Assembly: GCA_021568835.1 (NCBI GenBank)
Contig: JAKGSH010000010.1
Span: 1,488,001-1,552,000, forward strand
Direction of reading: 5' to 3'
From: Streptomyces sp. Tue 6430
Lineage (GTDB): Bacteria > Actinomycetota > Actinomycetes > Streptomycetales > Streptomycetaceae
DNA length: 64,000 nt
Part shown: in pieces, positions 8,228 to 17,440 of the stretch
Layout: each line of letters begins with the position of its first letter
Numbering within the stretch: position 1 is the first letter of the stretch
Position numbers and translations under genes: made by a program
Notes under the pieces: model-generated
Seen by the model: only the letters and a program-made list of their open reading frames with translations
Told to the model about the DNA's origin: nothing
Databases searched by the model: none

Positions 8228-9454
8228 ATGAACGTCCGCCGCAGCGCCGCCGTCCTGGCCGCCACCGCAGTGATCGGCGCCGCCACGCCCGCCGTGGCCG
8301 CGTCCCCGTCGCCGACCCCGTCCGTGGCGGTCCCGTCCGGTCTGTACGGCACCACCGACCCGACGTACGACGGTGTGTGGCGCCAGTCGCTCGCACTGCT
8401 CGCCCAGGACACGGTCGGGGTGAAGCCGGCGGAGAAGGCCGTGGACTGGCTGACCGGCCAGCAGTGCGCGAACGGCTCCTTCGCCGCGTTCCGCGCCGAT
8501 CCCGCCACGGCCTGCGACGCGAAGCTGATGGTCGACACCAACAGCACGGCCGCCGCCGTACAGGCCCTCGCGGCCCTCGGCGGTCACGGGGCCGCGGCGG
8601 ACAAGGCCGTCGGCTGGCTGAAGTCCGTGCAGAACGCGGACGGCGGCTGGGGGTACACCCCCGGCGGCGCCAGCGACACCAACTCGACGGCCGTCGTCGT
8701 CGGCGCGCTGGCCGCGGCCGGGGAGAAGCCCGCCGAGGTCGTCAAGGGCGGGAAGTCGCCGTACGACGCCCTGGTCCGGCTCGCGCTGCCCTGTGCCGAC
8801 GGTGGCGCCTTCGCCTACCAGCCCGACAAGCAGGGCACGTTGACGGCCAACGCCGACGCGACGGCCGCGGGCGTCCTCGGCGCGCTCGGCGAGGGCCTGG
8901 CGGCGGGCGCCGGGAAGAAGGCGGACGCGACCGCCTGCGCCGCCCCCGCCACCCCGCGGCAGGCCGCCGCCAACGGCGCCGCCTACCTGGCGAAGGCCGT
9001 CGCGAAGGACGGGTACCTGACCTCGGTGCTCCCCGGCGCCGAGAACCAGCCGGACTACGGCAACACCGCCGACGCCGTGGTCGCGCTCGCCGCGCAGGGC
9101 GGCGCCGAGCAGGCGGCGAAGCCGTTGGCCTGGCTCCAGCGCAACGCCGCCGCCTGGGCGAAGCAGAGCGGCCCCGCCGCCTGGGCGCAGCTGGTCCTCG
9201 CCGCCCACGCGACGGGCGCCGACCCGCGCGCGTTCGGCGGTACGGACCTGGTCGCCGCCCTGAACGCGACGGGCCCGGCCCCGCAGGCCACCGGCTCCGC
9301 GGAGAAGGGCGCCGCGGACGAGGCCGGTGAGGCGGACGAGGCGGGGCAGGACCCCGAGGACGGCTTCGGCGTCTGGTGGACCGTCGGCGTCTTCCTCGTC
9401 GCCGGTGTCGGCATCGGCTTCCTGATCAGCGGCCGCAGGAAGCAGCAGCCGTGA
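8228..9454 (+). CDS. Secreted, membrane-anchored alpha/alpha-toroid protein (transcobalamin alpha-domain-like)
   Basis: A 408-residue product. It has a Sec signal peptide (residues 1-26, cut near AVAA), then prenyltransferase/terpene-cyclase-type helical repeats (AVDWLTGQQCANGSFAAF, AVGWLKSVQNADGGWGYTP). A charged linker and one C-terminal helix (VGVFLVAGVGIGFLISG) with the basic tail RRKQQP follow. Human transcobalamin and intrinsic factor use the same alpha6/alpha6 fold to hold B12. Position directly behind a cobalamin riboswitch and ahead of an ECF transporter suggests it captures cobalamin at the outer face of the membrane. The last bases (GTGA) overlap the next start. Confidence 0.85.
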   Translation: MNVRRSAAVLAATAVIGAATPAVAASPSPTPSVAVPSGLYGTTDPTYDGVWRQSLALLAQDTVGVKPAEKAVDWLTGQQCANGSFAAFRADPATACDAKLMVDTNSTAAAVQALAALGGHGAAADKAVGWLKSVQNADGGWGYTPGGASDTNSTAVVVGALAAAGEKPAEVVKGGKSPYDALVRLALPCADGGAFAYQPDKQGTLTANADATAAGVLGALGEGLAAGAGKKADATACAAPATPRQAAANGAAYLAKAVAKDGYLTSVLPGAENQPDYGNTADAVVALAAQGGAEQAAKPLAWLQRNAAAWAKQSGPAAWAQLVLAAHATGADPRAFGGTDLVAALNATGPAPQATGSAEKGAADEAGEADEAGQDPEDGFGVWWTVGVFLVAGVGIGFLISGRRKQQP

Positions 9455-10146
9455 TACGCCGTCCGGCCGTCCTGCTCCTCGCCGCGCTGTTCCTGGGGCT
9501 GGCCGCCACCGGCCCGGCGCAGGCGGCCGGGTACCGCTACTGGTCGTTCTGGGACCGCGACGGCGACCGCTGGGTCTACGCCACCGAGGGCCCCGCCACG
9601 GCCCGCCCCTCCGACGGCGCCGTGCAGGGCTTCCGTTTCGCGGTCAGCGAGGACTCGCAGGACGCGTCGCGGCCGCGCGGCACGGCCTCGTTCGCGTCGA
9701 TCTGCGCGCGGACCCCGGAGCGGGACGGCACGAAGCGGGTCGCCCTGGTCCTCGACTTCGGCACCGCCGCGGACGCGCCGTCCGGCGAGAGGCCGCCCGC
9801 CGCCCGCACGGCCTGCGCCCGCGTCCCGGACGACGCGACCACGGCCGAGGCGCTCGCCGCCGTCGCGAAGCCCCTGCGCTACGACACGAACGCGCTGCTG
9901 TGCGCGATCGCGGGCTACCCGCAGAAGGGCTGCGGGGACCAGGTGACGACGGACCGGGGCGAGGACCGGGGCGAGGGCGAGGACGAGCGGAAGGACGACC
10001 CCTCGGCGTCCTCGGCGTCCTCGGCGTCCTCGGCGTCGTCCACCGACGACGGCGGCCCGTCCGTGGGCGTCTACGCCGGCGGTGCGCTGATCGCCGCCCT
10101 GGCCGCGGCGGCGGTGTGGCAGGCCCGGCGGCGCCGGAATGACTGA
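9451..10146 (+). CDS. SCO2322-family secreted membrane-anchored protein
   Basis: The GTG at 9451 overlaps the stop of the toroid gene. The 231-residue product has a signal peptide (1-26), a globular domain of about 140 residues (YRYWSFWDRDGDRWVYA, GAVQGFRFAV), three or four cysteines, a Ser/Ala repeat linker, and a C-terminal helix with basic tail. The family has no proven function. Its fixed place between a toroid protein and ECF genes under a B12 riboswitch suggests a second half of an extracellular cobalamin receptor. It overlaps the next gene (ATGACTGA). Confidence 0.85.
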   Translation: MIRRPAVLLLAALFLGLAATGPAQAAGYRYWSFWDRDGDRWVYATEGPATARPSDGAVQGFRFAVSEDSQDASRPRGTASFASICARTPERDGTKRVALVLDFGTAADAPSGERPPAARTACARVPDDATTAEALAAVAKPLRYDTNALLCAIAGYPQKGCGDQVTTDRGEDRGEGEDERKDDPSASSASSASSASSTDDGGPSVGVYAGGALIAALAAAAVWQARRRRND

Positions 10147-11385
10147 GGGCTCCCGCCCCGCGGGCAACGGCGCCCCTCCCGTCGTGAGCGGCACCCGCCC
10201 CGCGGGCAACGGCACCCGTGCCGTCATGAACGGCTCCCGCCCCGCCGCCGACCGCGTCCGTCCCGCCGGGAACCGCACCCGGCCGACGCCGGCGAGCGCG
10301 CCCGCGCACCGGCTCCACCCCGGCGCCTGGTGGTTGTGGGCCCTCGGCCTCGGCACGGCCGCGACCCGCACCACCAACCCGCTCCTGCTGGCCCTCCTCC
10401 TGGCCACCTCCGCCTACGTCGTCCTCGCCTGCCGCCCCCACACCCCCTGGTCCCGGTCCTACTCCGCCTTCCTCCACCTCGCCCTCGCCGTCCTCGCCGT
10501 CCGCCTCTTCTTCGTCGTGGTCCTCGGCTCCCCCGTCCCCGGCACGCACGTGATCCTGACCCTCCCCGAAGTCCCGCTCCCCGACTGGGCGCAGGGCATC
10601 CGGCTGGGCGGCAGGGTCACCGCCGAGGGGGTCGTCTTCGCGCTGTACGACGGTCTGCGGCTGGCCACCCTCCTCGTCTGCGTCGGCGCCGCGAACGCCC
10701 TGGCGAGCCCCTCCCGCCTCCTGAAGGCCCTCCCCGGCGCCCTGTACGAGGCGGGGGTCGCCGTCGTCGTGGCGCTCACCTTCGCGCCGTACCTCATCGC
10801 CGACGTGCAGCGGCTGCGGGCCGCCCGTCGGCTGCGCGGCCGCCCGGACCGGGGCCTGCGCGGCCTGTTCCAGGTGGCGCTCCCGGTCCTGGAGGGCGCC
10901 CTGGAGCGCTCCGTCGCCCTCGCCGCCGCCATGGACGCCCGCGGCTACGGCCGTACCGCCGACGTCCCGTCCCGCGTCCGCCGTACGACGGCCGCCCTCA
11001 CCCTGGGCGGTCTGCTCGGCGTGTGCGCGGGGACGTACGGCCTGCTCACCGCGGCGGGCGGCACGTACGGACTGCCGGTGCTCGTCGCCGGGGTCGCCGC
11101 CGCGCTCGCCGGTCTGCGGCTGGGCGGGCGCCGCTCGCCGCGCACCCGCTACCGCCCGGACCGCTGGACCCCGCGCGCCTGTCTGGTCGCCGGCTCCGGT
11201 GCCGCGGTCGCCGCACTGCTCACGCTCGCCGCCTCCGCCGACCCGGCGGCCCTGCACCCCGGCGTCGTCCCGCTCACGGCGCCCGCCCTCCCCTGTGGCC
11301 CGCCGCGGCCGTGCTCGTCGGGCTGCTGCCCGCGCTGCTGTCCGCCCCGCTGTCCGCCCCGCTCCCGAAGGAGCCGTCGTCGTGA
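10139..11385 (+). CDS. ECF transporter T component, one apparent frameshift near the 3' end
   Basis: The ATG at 10139 overlaps the previous stop. After a low-complexity N-terminus of about 55 residues come the EcfT/CbiQ membrane helices and the cytoplasmic coupling motifs, seen as RAARRLRG and AMDARGYGR (the paired Ala-Arg-Gly signatures that grip the ATPases). The frame then runs on without a stop to 13912, which is impossible for this family. Adding one C at 11290-11293 brings it to a hydrophobic C-terminus and TGA at 11383-11385, overlapping the next GTG. The corrected length is 415 residues. Confidence 0.88.
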
Positions 11386-13067
11386 TCCGCTTCGAGAACG
11401 TCTCCGTGACGTACGAAGGCTGTCCCGAAGCCACCGTGCGGGACGTCGACTTCGAGATCCCGGAAGGGGAACTGGTGCTGCTCGCCGGTCCGTCGGGGGT
11501 CGGCAAGTCGACGCTGCTCGGCACGGTCGGCGGTCTCGTCCCGCACTTCACGGGCGGCACCCTGCGCGGCCGGGTGACGGTCGCCGGCCGCGACACCCGC
11601 ACCCACAAGCCGCGCGAACTCGCCGACGTGGTGGGGACGGTGGGCCAGGACCCGCTGTCCCACTTCGTCACGGACACCGTGGAGGAGGAACTCGCCTACG
11701 GCATGGAGTCGTTGGGCCTGCCTCCGGCGGTGATGCGGCGCCGCGTCGAGGAGACCCTCGACCTGCTCGGCCTGGCCGGCCTGCGCGACCGTCCGATCGC
11801 CACGCTCTCCGGGGGCCAGCAGCAGCGCGTCGCGATCGGCTCGGTCCTCACCCCGCACCCCCGCGTCCTCGTCCTGGACGAGCCGACCTCCGCGCTCGAC
11901 CCGGCCGCCGCCGAGGAGGTCCTCGCCGTCCTGCTCCGCCTGGTCCACGACCTCGGTACGACCGTCCTGCTCGCGGAACACCGCCTGGAACGCGTCCTGC
12001 AGTACGCCGACCGGGTCGCCCTCCTGCCCGCGCCCGGTGCGGCCCCGGTGCTGGGCACCCCGGCCGGGATCATGGCCGTGTCCCCGGTGTGTCCGCCGGT
12101 GGTGGAGCTGGGCCGGCTGGCGGGCTGGTCCCCGTTGCCGCTGACCGTCCGCGACGCCCGGCGCCGGGCGGGCGACCTGCGGGAACGGCTGGCCGGACGG
12201 GAGCCGGAGCCCGCTCCGCCCACGGCCGCCGAGCCACCGTCACCGCCGCCGGCGCCGCCGCGCCGGGCGTTCTCCGGGTGGCGCAGGCGCCCCGCACCCG
12301 CCCCCGACGCGTCCGCGCCCCCGGCGGAGGTCCGTTCTCTCTCCGTGCGCCGCGCCCGGGTACAGGCGCTGCGCGACGTCGACCTCACGGTGTCCCCCGG
12401 CGAGACCGTCGCCCTCATGGGCCGCAACGGCGCCGGCAAGTCCACCCTGCTCAACACCCTCGTGGGCCTGGTCGAACCGTCCTCCGGCACGGTCCGGGCG
12501 GGCGGCGCGCTCCCCCACCGCACCGCGCCCCGCGACCTCGTCCGCCGGGTCGGCCTCGTCCCGCAGGAACCCCGCGACCTGCTGTACGCCGACACGGTCG
12601 CCGCCGAGTGCGCCGCCGCCGACCGGGACGCGCAGGCCGCCCCCGGCACCTGCCGCGCCCTCGTCCGCGACCTGCTGCCCGGCATCGCCGACGGCACCCA
12701 TCCCCGCGACCTGTCCGAGGGCCAGCGTCTGACGCTGGCGCTGGCGATCGTCCTGGCCGCCCGCCCGCCGCTGCTCCTGCTCGACGAGCCGACCCGCGGC
12801 CTGGACTACGCGGCGAAGACCCGCCTGGTCGGCCTCCTGCGCGGGCTGGCCGCCGCCGGGCACGCGATCGTGCTGGCCACGCACGACGTGGAGCTGGCGG
12901 CGGAGCTGGCCCACCGGGTCGTGCTGCTGGCGGAGGGCGAGGTGATCGCGGACGGTCCGACGGCCGAGGTGATCGTCTCCTCCCCGTCCTTCGCCCCGCA
13001 GGTGACGAAGATCCTGGCCCCGCAGGAGTGGCTGACCGTCGCCCAGGTGCGGGAGGCACTGCGGTGA
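11382..13067 (+). CDS. ECF transporter ATPase with two fused ABC domains
   Basis: 561 residues from the GTG at 11382. Domain 1 has Walker A GPSGVGKST, signature LSGGQQQRVAIG and Walker B VLVLDEPTSALDP. Domain 2 has GRNGAGKST, LSEGQRLTLALA and LLLLDEPTRGLDY. A Pro-rich linker (about 260-300) joins them. Group II ECF transporters usually use two separate ATPases; this fusion supplies both. It energises uptake through the adjacent T and S subunits, and the riboswitch makes cobalamin the likely substrate. Confidence 0.93.
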   Translation: MIRFENVSVTYEGCPEATVRDVDFEIPEGELVLLAGPSGVGKSTLLGTVGGLVPHFTGGTLRGRVTVAGRDTRTHKPRELADVVGTVGQDPLSHFVTDTVEEELAYGMESLGLPPAVMRRRVEETLDLLGLAGLRDRPIATLSGGQQQRVAIGSVLTPHPRVLVLDEPTSALDPAAAEEVLAVLLRLVHDLGTTVLLAEHRLERVLQYADRVALLPAPGAAPVLGTPAGIMAVSPVCPPVVELGRLAGWSPLPLTVRDARRRAGDLRERLAGREPEPAPPTAAEPPSPPPAPPRRAFSGWRRRPAPAPDASAPPAEVRSLSVRRARVQALRDVDLTVSPGETVALMGRNGAGKSTLLNTLVGLVEPSSGTVRAGGALPHRTAPRDLVRRVGLVPQEPRDLLYADTVAAECAAADRDAQAAPGTCRALVRDLLPGIADGTHPRDLSEGQRLTLALAIVLAARPPLLLLDEPTRGLDYAAKTRLVGLLRGLAAAGHAIVLATHDVELAAELAHRVVLLAEGEVIADGPTAEVIVSSPSFAPQVTKILAPQEWLTVAQVREALR

Positions 13068-13912
13068 CCGCGACCGGCCGGCCGGCGCCGGCACCGACCC
13101 CGGTCGGGCAGGCGCGAGCGGTCCGTCTCGGCCCCCGTTCGGTGGTCGCGCTCGGGCTCGTCAGCGCGGTCGGGGCGGTCGCCTTCGCCTGGCCGTTCCT
13201 GGCCCCGCCCGCCTCCGCGCTGAACGCGCACGCGCAGGACGCCCCCTGGCTGTTCGCGGGGCTGCTGGTCCTGCTGGTCGCGGTGGTGGCGGCGACGATC
13301 TCGGAGTCGGGGCTCGGCGCGAAGGCGGTCGCGATGCTCGGTGTGCTGGCGGCGACCGGCGCCGCCCTGCGCCCGATCGGGGCCGGTACGGCGGGCATCG
13401 AGCCGATGTTCTTCCTGATGGTGCTCAGCGGCCGGGTCCTCGGCCCCGGCTTCGGCTTCGTGCTGGGCTCGGTCACGATGTTCGCGTCCGCCCTGCTCAC
13501 GGGCGGGGTGGGCCCGTGGATGCCGTTCCAGATGCTGTCGATGGGCTGGTTCACGATGGGCGCCGGCCTGCTGCCGGGCCCGGACCGGCTGCGCGGCCGG
13601 GGCGAGCTGGCGCTGCTCGCGGTCTACGGCTTCCTGGCCGCCTTCGCCTACGGCACGGCGATGAACATGGCGGGCTGGCCCTTCCTCGGTGAGCTGGCCT
13701 CGCGCATCGCCTTCGATCCGGACGCGGCCGTACCGGAGAACCTGGCCCGCTTCCTCGCGTACTGCGCGGCCACCTCGCTGGGCTGGGACCTGGGCCGGGC
13801 CGTCGTCACCGTCGTGCTGACCCTGACGCTGGGTCCGGCCGTGCTCAGGGCGCTGCGCAGGGCCACCCGGCGCGCGGCCTTCGAGACCGCGGTCACATTC
13901 GAGGACCGCTGA
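13064..13912 (+). CDS. ECF transporter S (substrate-binding membrane) component
   Basis: 282 residues from the GTG overlapping the ATPase stop. Six or so membrane helices are visible, with the ECF-S pattern PMFFLMVLSGRVLGPGFGF and a conserved FGTAMNM-like stretch. It should bind the vitamin and toggle in the membrane with the T/A module. Cobalamin or a corrinoid precursor is the best guess from the riboswitch; the sequence alone does not fix the ligand. It is the last gene of the operon. Confidence 0.87.
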   Translation: MTATGRPAPAPTPVGQARAVRLGPRSVVALGLVSAVGAVAFAWPFLAPPASALNAHAQDAPWLFAGLLVLLVAVVAATISESGLGAKAVAMLGVLAATGAALRPIGAGTAGIEPMFFLMVLSGRVLGPGFGFVLGSVTMFASALLTGGVGPWMPFQMLSMGWFTMGAGLLPGPDRLRGRGELALLAVYGFLAAFAYGTAMNMAGWPFLGELASRIAFDPDAAVPENLARFLAYCAATSLGWDLGRAVVTVVLTLTLGPAVLRALRRATRRAAFETAVTFEDR

Positions 13913-14270
13913 GCCGCGCCGACGGGCCGCCGAGCGGTGAAGCACCCCACATGACCCACATCACCTACTATTCGCCATAGTGGTGCATTTCGGACGCCAT
14001 GTCCATGCAAATTGCTGCCCTGACCTGCGCTTTGAGAGCCAGGTCACACGAGCGACCTTCGCCCCACATGCGGCCACAACTAGTAAAAGGGGTCATTGCG
14101 GACCCCCGCCGATCCTGTTTCTCTGGATGACGTCGCACGGCGCCGACAAGCCCCCGGGCCCCCGGCGCCGACGCATGCAGCCCCCCGCCGCACATCACGC
14201 GGTGCGGCCGCGCACCGCGTGACTCCGCATGCACCACGACGCACCTGCCCCCGAAGGAAAAAGGTTCTCC
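13913..14270. other. Intergenic leader of the SLT-like gene
   Basis: 358 bases without a gene. I see an AT-richer patch at 13950-14080 that could hold the promoter, and no convincing riboswitch; in particular I could not find ydaO (c-di-AMP) landmarks although genes of this type sometimes carry them. Confidence 0.5.
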
Positions 14271-14687
14271 GTGTCCGTCTCCGTCATCCGCCGCATCGCT
14301 TCCCCGAAGAAGGCCCTCACCGCCGCCGCCCTGGCCGCCGCGACCGCCGGCATGGCGCTGTCCGCGGCTCCCGCCCAGGCCGCGACCGTGACCTCCGCCT
14401 CCCAGGCCAAGGCGATCGCGCACCAGATGATCCCGGACGCCGCGCAGTTCGGCGCGTTCAGCAAGATCGTGCAGCACGAGAGCAACTGGGACGTCGACGC
14501 CACCAACTCCTCCTCCGGCGCCTACGGCCTGGTCCAGGCCCTGCCGGGCAACAAGATGGCCTCGGCCGGCTCCGACTGGAAGACCAACGCCAAGACCCAG
14601 ATCAAGTGGGGTCTCGACTACATGAACTCCCGCTACGGCAGCCCCGCCGGCGCCTGGTCCTTCTGGCAGGCCAACGGCTGGTACTGA
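14271..14687 (+). CDS. Small secreted transglycosylase SLT-like protein
   Basis: The GTG at 14271 follows a GAAGGAAAAAGG ribosome site; the upstream in-frame ATG (14229) lacks one. The 138-residue product has a signal peptide ending near APAQAA, then a compact lytic-transglycosylase-like domain: KIVQHESNWDVDATN (catalytic Glu), SGAYGLVQALPGNKM and WSFWQANGWY at the C-terminus. The family is usual in Streptomyces and probably trims peptidoglycan outside the cell. A strong terminator follows. Confidence 0.88.
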   Translation: MSVSVIRRIASPKKALTAAALAAATAGMALSAAPAQAATVTSASQAKAIAHQMIPDAAQFGAFSKIVQHESNWDVDATNSSSGAYGLVQALPGNKMASAGSDWKTNAKTQIKWGLDYMNSRYGSPAGAWSFWQANGWY

Positions 14688-14708
14688 GCCGAGCCGACCC
14701 CGCACGCG

Positions 14709-14748
14709 TGAGGCGGCGGCCCCCCGATCCCCGGGGGCCGCCGCCTCA
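14709..14748 (+). terminator. Strong intrinsic-type terminator hairpin
   Basis: TGAGGCGGCGGCCCCC (14709-14724) pairs perfectly with 14733-14748 across a short loop, 20 bases after the SLT-like stop codon. Confidence 0.85.
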
Positions 14749-15071
14749 TGCATTTCCCGAGGCCACCGGGGCCCGTCGGCAGGGGCGATGTCCTCGCTCC
14801 CTCGTTCGCGGGTCGGAGTCCCCGCCCCGCCGCCCCGACCGTCGAAGGAACCCTTCGCGTCCTCCGTCCCGGCGCCCGGCCGCGATCGGCTGCCCTCGCC
14901 GACCGGGCTCCGCTCCTGGGCGGCCGGACCGTCGTGGGCGCCACCCACCGCCACGTGGAACACCCCGCCGTACGACGGCTCCGGAGCCGCATGAGGCTCC
15001 CCGCCACGCCCGCTGCCCGGCCGCCCGCCGAGACGGGTGAGGCGATGGCCCGGACGGACCTCGCCCCCTGT
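14749..15071. other. Gene-free stretch
   Basis: No ORF with convincing codon bias and no RNA signature seen. It separates the core-genome SLT gene from the accessory cassette. Confidence 0.5.
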
Positions 15072-15100
15072 TCAGGTGCGCGCCGCCCCTTCCCTCTCCG
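15070..15100. repeat. Left imperfect direct repeat (copy of a PAP2 gene 3' end)
   Basis: This 31-base segment matches 19639-19669 at 27 positions. Read on the minus strand it gives AEREGAART-stop, against PEREGAERT-stop at the end of the GT87/PAP2 gene. Weak resemblance extends about 15 further codons upstream. Confidence 0.55.
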
Positions 15101-15151
15101 CTTTCACGGGCGGCTCTCCTTTGGCGCTGGTGCCGTTTCCCGTCCCGCCGG

Positions 15152-15897
15152 TCATCGCCGGCTGTATCGCGCCACTGTGTACGCGGTGGGGCCGGTAAGC
15201 CCTTTCCCTGTGCCGTCGAGCATGTCCAGGACCTCGAAGCCGGCGTCCTCCGCGTAGCGTTCCAGTTCGCGGGGAACAGGACACGTCTGCGGATCTCGTC
15301 TCGGACCTCGTCGCCCGAGGGGAGCATCCAGTGCCGGTGGATGGTGTTGGTCTGGGCCCGCAGGTCCCACGTGTGGCGGATGGTGACGGTCGCGGATCCC
15401 GTCGGGGTGTCGACCGTGGCGGTGGTCGGCTCGGTCCGGGTGATCGGGGCGACGGGGGAGCACAGCACGAGCAGCGCGCCCGGCCGGGCGTGGGCGGCGA
15501 AGGTGGCGAAGACCTGGCCGATGTCGTTGTTGTCGTGCACATAGGCGAGGCTGTTGCCCATGCAGGTCACCACGTCCATGCGGCTGCCGAGTCGTGCGGT
15601 GCGCATGTCGCCGGTGCGGATGTCCAGCCCGGGACGGGCCTGGTGGGCGTAGTCGACCAGGCCGGGCTGAAGGTCCACGCCGATGCACTCGAAACGCTTG
15701 GCCAGGATCTCCAGGTCCCGACCGGTACCGCATCCGAAGTCGACCAGGGTCCGGGCGTCCGGCCGGTGCAGCTCGATCAGGGTCTGGCACATTCCGGCGC
15801 TCGTGCTGTCGGACTGGACCACGTCGTAAAGTGCCGGATCGCGGTACAGGAGGTTGGTGGCTTCCACGTGCTCGGCTTCCGTGTCGGGGCTGGTCAC
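15152..15897 (-). CDS. Class I SAM methyltransferase of the peptide cassette, one apparent frameshift
   Basis: The GTG at 15897-15895 overlaps the stop of the asparagine-synthetase-like gene. SAM motif I is LVDFGCGTGRDLEIL; motif II is CIGVDLQPGLVDYA; then DVVTCMGNSLAYVHD and RPGALLVLCSP. Restoring one base in the run at 15271-15274 restores the C-terminus RYAEDAGFEVLDMLDGTGKG and a stop at 15152, for about 248 residues. The type methylates small molecules or peptide residues. Translational coupling suggests it acts on the product of the upstream enzyme. Confidence 0.85.
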
Positions 15898-17366
15898 ATG
15901 AGGCTTCGCAGTCCGACCTCCAGGGCGAGCACATCGCACAGCAGATCGGGGACGGCCGGCGCGGAGTCGGCGTTCCTCCCCGCCTTGGCGAGAGCCTTGC
16001 CGTCAACGTAGCCGAGGTCCACCAGAATGGACTCCTTCAGCATGTCGTCCAGGACCGGCAGGCCGTAGGAACGCAAACCCCTCTCCAGGACGGCCAGGAA
16101 GTTCTCCGGTTCGGCCGGCGCGGCCACCCACTCGGGCAGCCCGGCCCGCCTGATCCGCTCGCGGAACAACGCCTTGCCGCGCTTGTGCTCGTGCGGTAGC
16201 TGCTCCATGAACCGCACGATCCGCGGGTGGGCGAGCGGGCTCACCGGCCAGATTCCGGCCCGGAGGAATCCGGGGTTGTGCATCCCGAACGCCATCAGGG
16301 TCGGTACGGGCAGCACGGGGATGGGGGCCAGGTGCTCGTTGACTTCTGCGAGCGCTCGGACTGCTCTGTTGCCGAGCCACGGCACGGGGTGCGGCGTCGG
16401 CAGTTCGGCCTGTGTCCGGGAGTGGTGGGCGTTGATCTCGTCCCCGCCGCTGCCCGTGAACATGATCTCGCACCGCCGGGCGGCTGCCTGCTCGCGCACG
16501 ACATCGAACGCCTCCTGGTAGAAGGCTCCCGCCGGATCGTGCGGCTTGCACAGATCGCGCACGCCTCCGGTGCAGAAGGGTGGGTGCTGCATGGCGGGGG
16601 TGGCCGTGTCGCGGAAGCCGCAGTGCTCCACAAGGGCCCGGCGCCGCTCGCGCTGCTGCCTGCCGGTGCTCCCTCCCACCAGCAGGCCGAAGCTGTACAC
16701 CTCGGGGAATCGGGCTGCTTTCACGGCCAGGGCGACGTTCCCGGAGTCCGCGCCGCCGGACAGCTCAACCCCCACACATCCGGTTGCCGTCGGCGCCTGG
16801 CGGATCACGTCGGTCAGCAACTCGTCCAGAGCCACGAGGGGATCAACGCCGGGCCGCAGCGTACGTGGCTCAAGTACGTGTTCGGCGGGTTCGGGGTAGT
16901 GGATGCCGAGTCCCGAAGGGGTGAGGGTGGCCGCTGCCCTTTCGGTGAGGCGGTAGACGCCTTCGAAGAGCGTCTCGGACGTGTAGCGGTGCTGCCTCGC
17001 CAGCGTGCGGGCGACAACGCGCGGCACCAGGCGGTCGGCCCGCATATACGGTCGCAGTAGTGTCAGGTCCCAAGAGGCGTGCAACTCGCCGGCCTTCTCT
17101 GCCAGATAGAGCGGGGCTGTACCGAAGACACCCGCCGCCAGGCGCGCTTGTCCGGGCTCCATGGTGAGTACGACGAAGTCGGCCTCACCCCGCTTGCACT
17201 CCTTCACGCGGACCCGTACACGCGGCGCTCGGTCGTCGTTGACCTCCATGACCAGAGTGGACACGTTCGCGGGCTCGATCCAGCTCTCGCCGTTGATCCA
17301 ACGGTGGCCCTGTGATCTCCACTCGGGCTCCTGGAGATCGGCCAGTCGCAGACGCATCGACAGCAT
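15894..17366 (-). CDS. Asparagine-synthetase-like ATP-dependent amide-forming enzyme
   Basis: 490 residues from the ATG at 17366, with ribosome site GGAAGGGGA. The protein does not begin with the Met-Cys of glutamine amidotransferases, so it cannot use glutamine as a nitrogen source. The synthetase half keeps the PP-loop VELSGGADSGNVAL (SGGxDS) and TGSGGDEIN. Relatives of this shape activate a carboxylate as the acyl-adenylate and close an amide, as in lasso peptide cyclases and beta-lactam synthetase. Here it lies 75 bases after a 39-residue peptide gene, so a macrolactam-forming role on that peptide is the leading hypothesis. Confidence 0.87.
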   Translation of the reverse strand: MLSMRLRLADLQEPEWRSQGHRWINGESWIEPANVSTLVMEVNDDRAPRVRVRVKECKRGEADFVVLTMEPGQARLAAGVFGTAPLYLAEKAGELHASWDLTLLRPYMRADRLVPRVVARTLARQHRYTSETLFEGVYRLTERAAATLTPSGLGIHYPEPAEHVLEPRTLRPGVDPLVALDELLTDVIRQAPTATGCVGVELSGGADSGNVALAVKAARFPEVYSFGLLVGGSTGRQQRERRRALVEHCGFRDTATPAMQHPPFCTGGVRDLCKPHDPAGAFYQEAFDVVREQAAARRCEIMFTGSGGDEINAHHSRTQAELPTPHPVPWLGNRAVRALAEVNEHLAPIPVLPVPTLMAFGMHNPGFLRAGIWPVSPLAHPRIVRFMEQLPHEHKRGKALFRERIRRAGLPEWVAAPAEPENFLAVLERGLRSYGLPVLDDMLKESILVDLGYVDGKALAKAGRNADSAPAVPDLLCDVLALEVGLRSLM

Positions 17367-17390
17367 GTGGTTCCCCTTCCGATGTCGTGC

Positions 17391-17424
17391 GGCGGGGCGG
17401 GGCCGCGTACGGCCCCGCCCCGCC
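17391..17424 (-). terminator. Perfect 14-bp hairpin between peptide gene and synthetase gene
   Basis: GGCGGGGCGGGGCC (17391-17404) and its exact complement (17411-17424) enclose a 6-base loop. It lies 17 bases after the peptide stop on the minus strand. Such hairpins in peptide operons let the precursor be made in excess of the enzymes. Confidence 0.8.
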
Positions 17425-17440
17425 TGGCGTCAGCCCTGGA

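Noticed and set aside
10139..13912. A 1257-residue continuous ORF covering the ECF operon
   Set aside because: It is an artefact: EcfT runs past its true stop after a one-base deletion, crosses the ATPase gene in a wrong frame, and re-enters the frame of the S component.
13913..14270. Possible ydaO (c-di-AMP) riboswitch before the SLT-like gene
   Set aside because: The gene type would fit, but I could not find the conserved aptamer sequence blocks.
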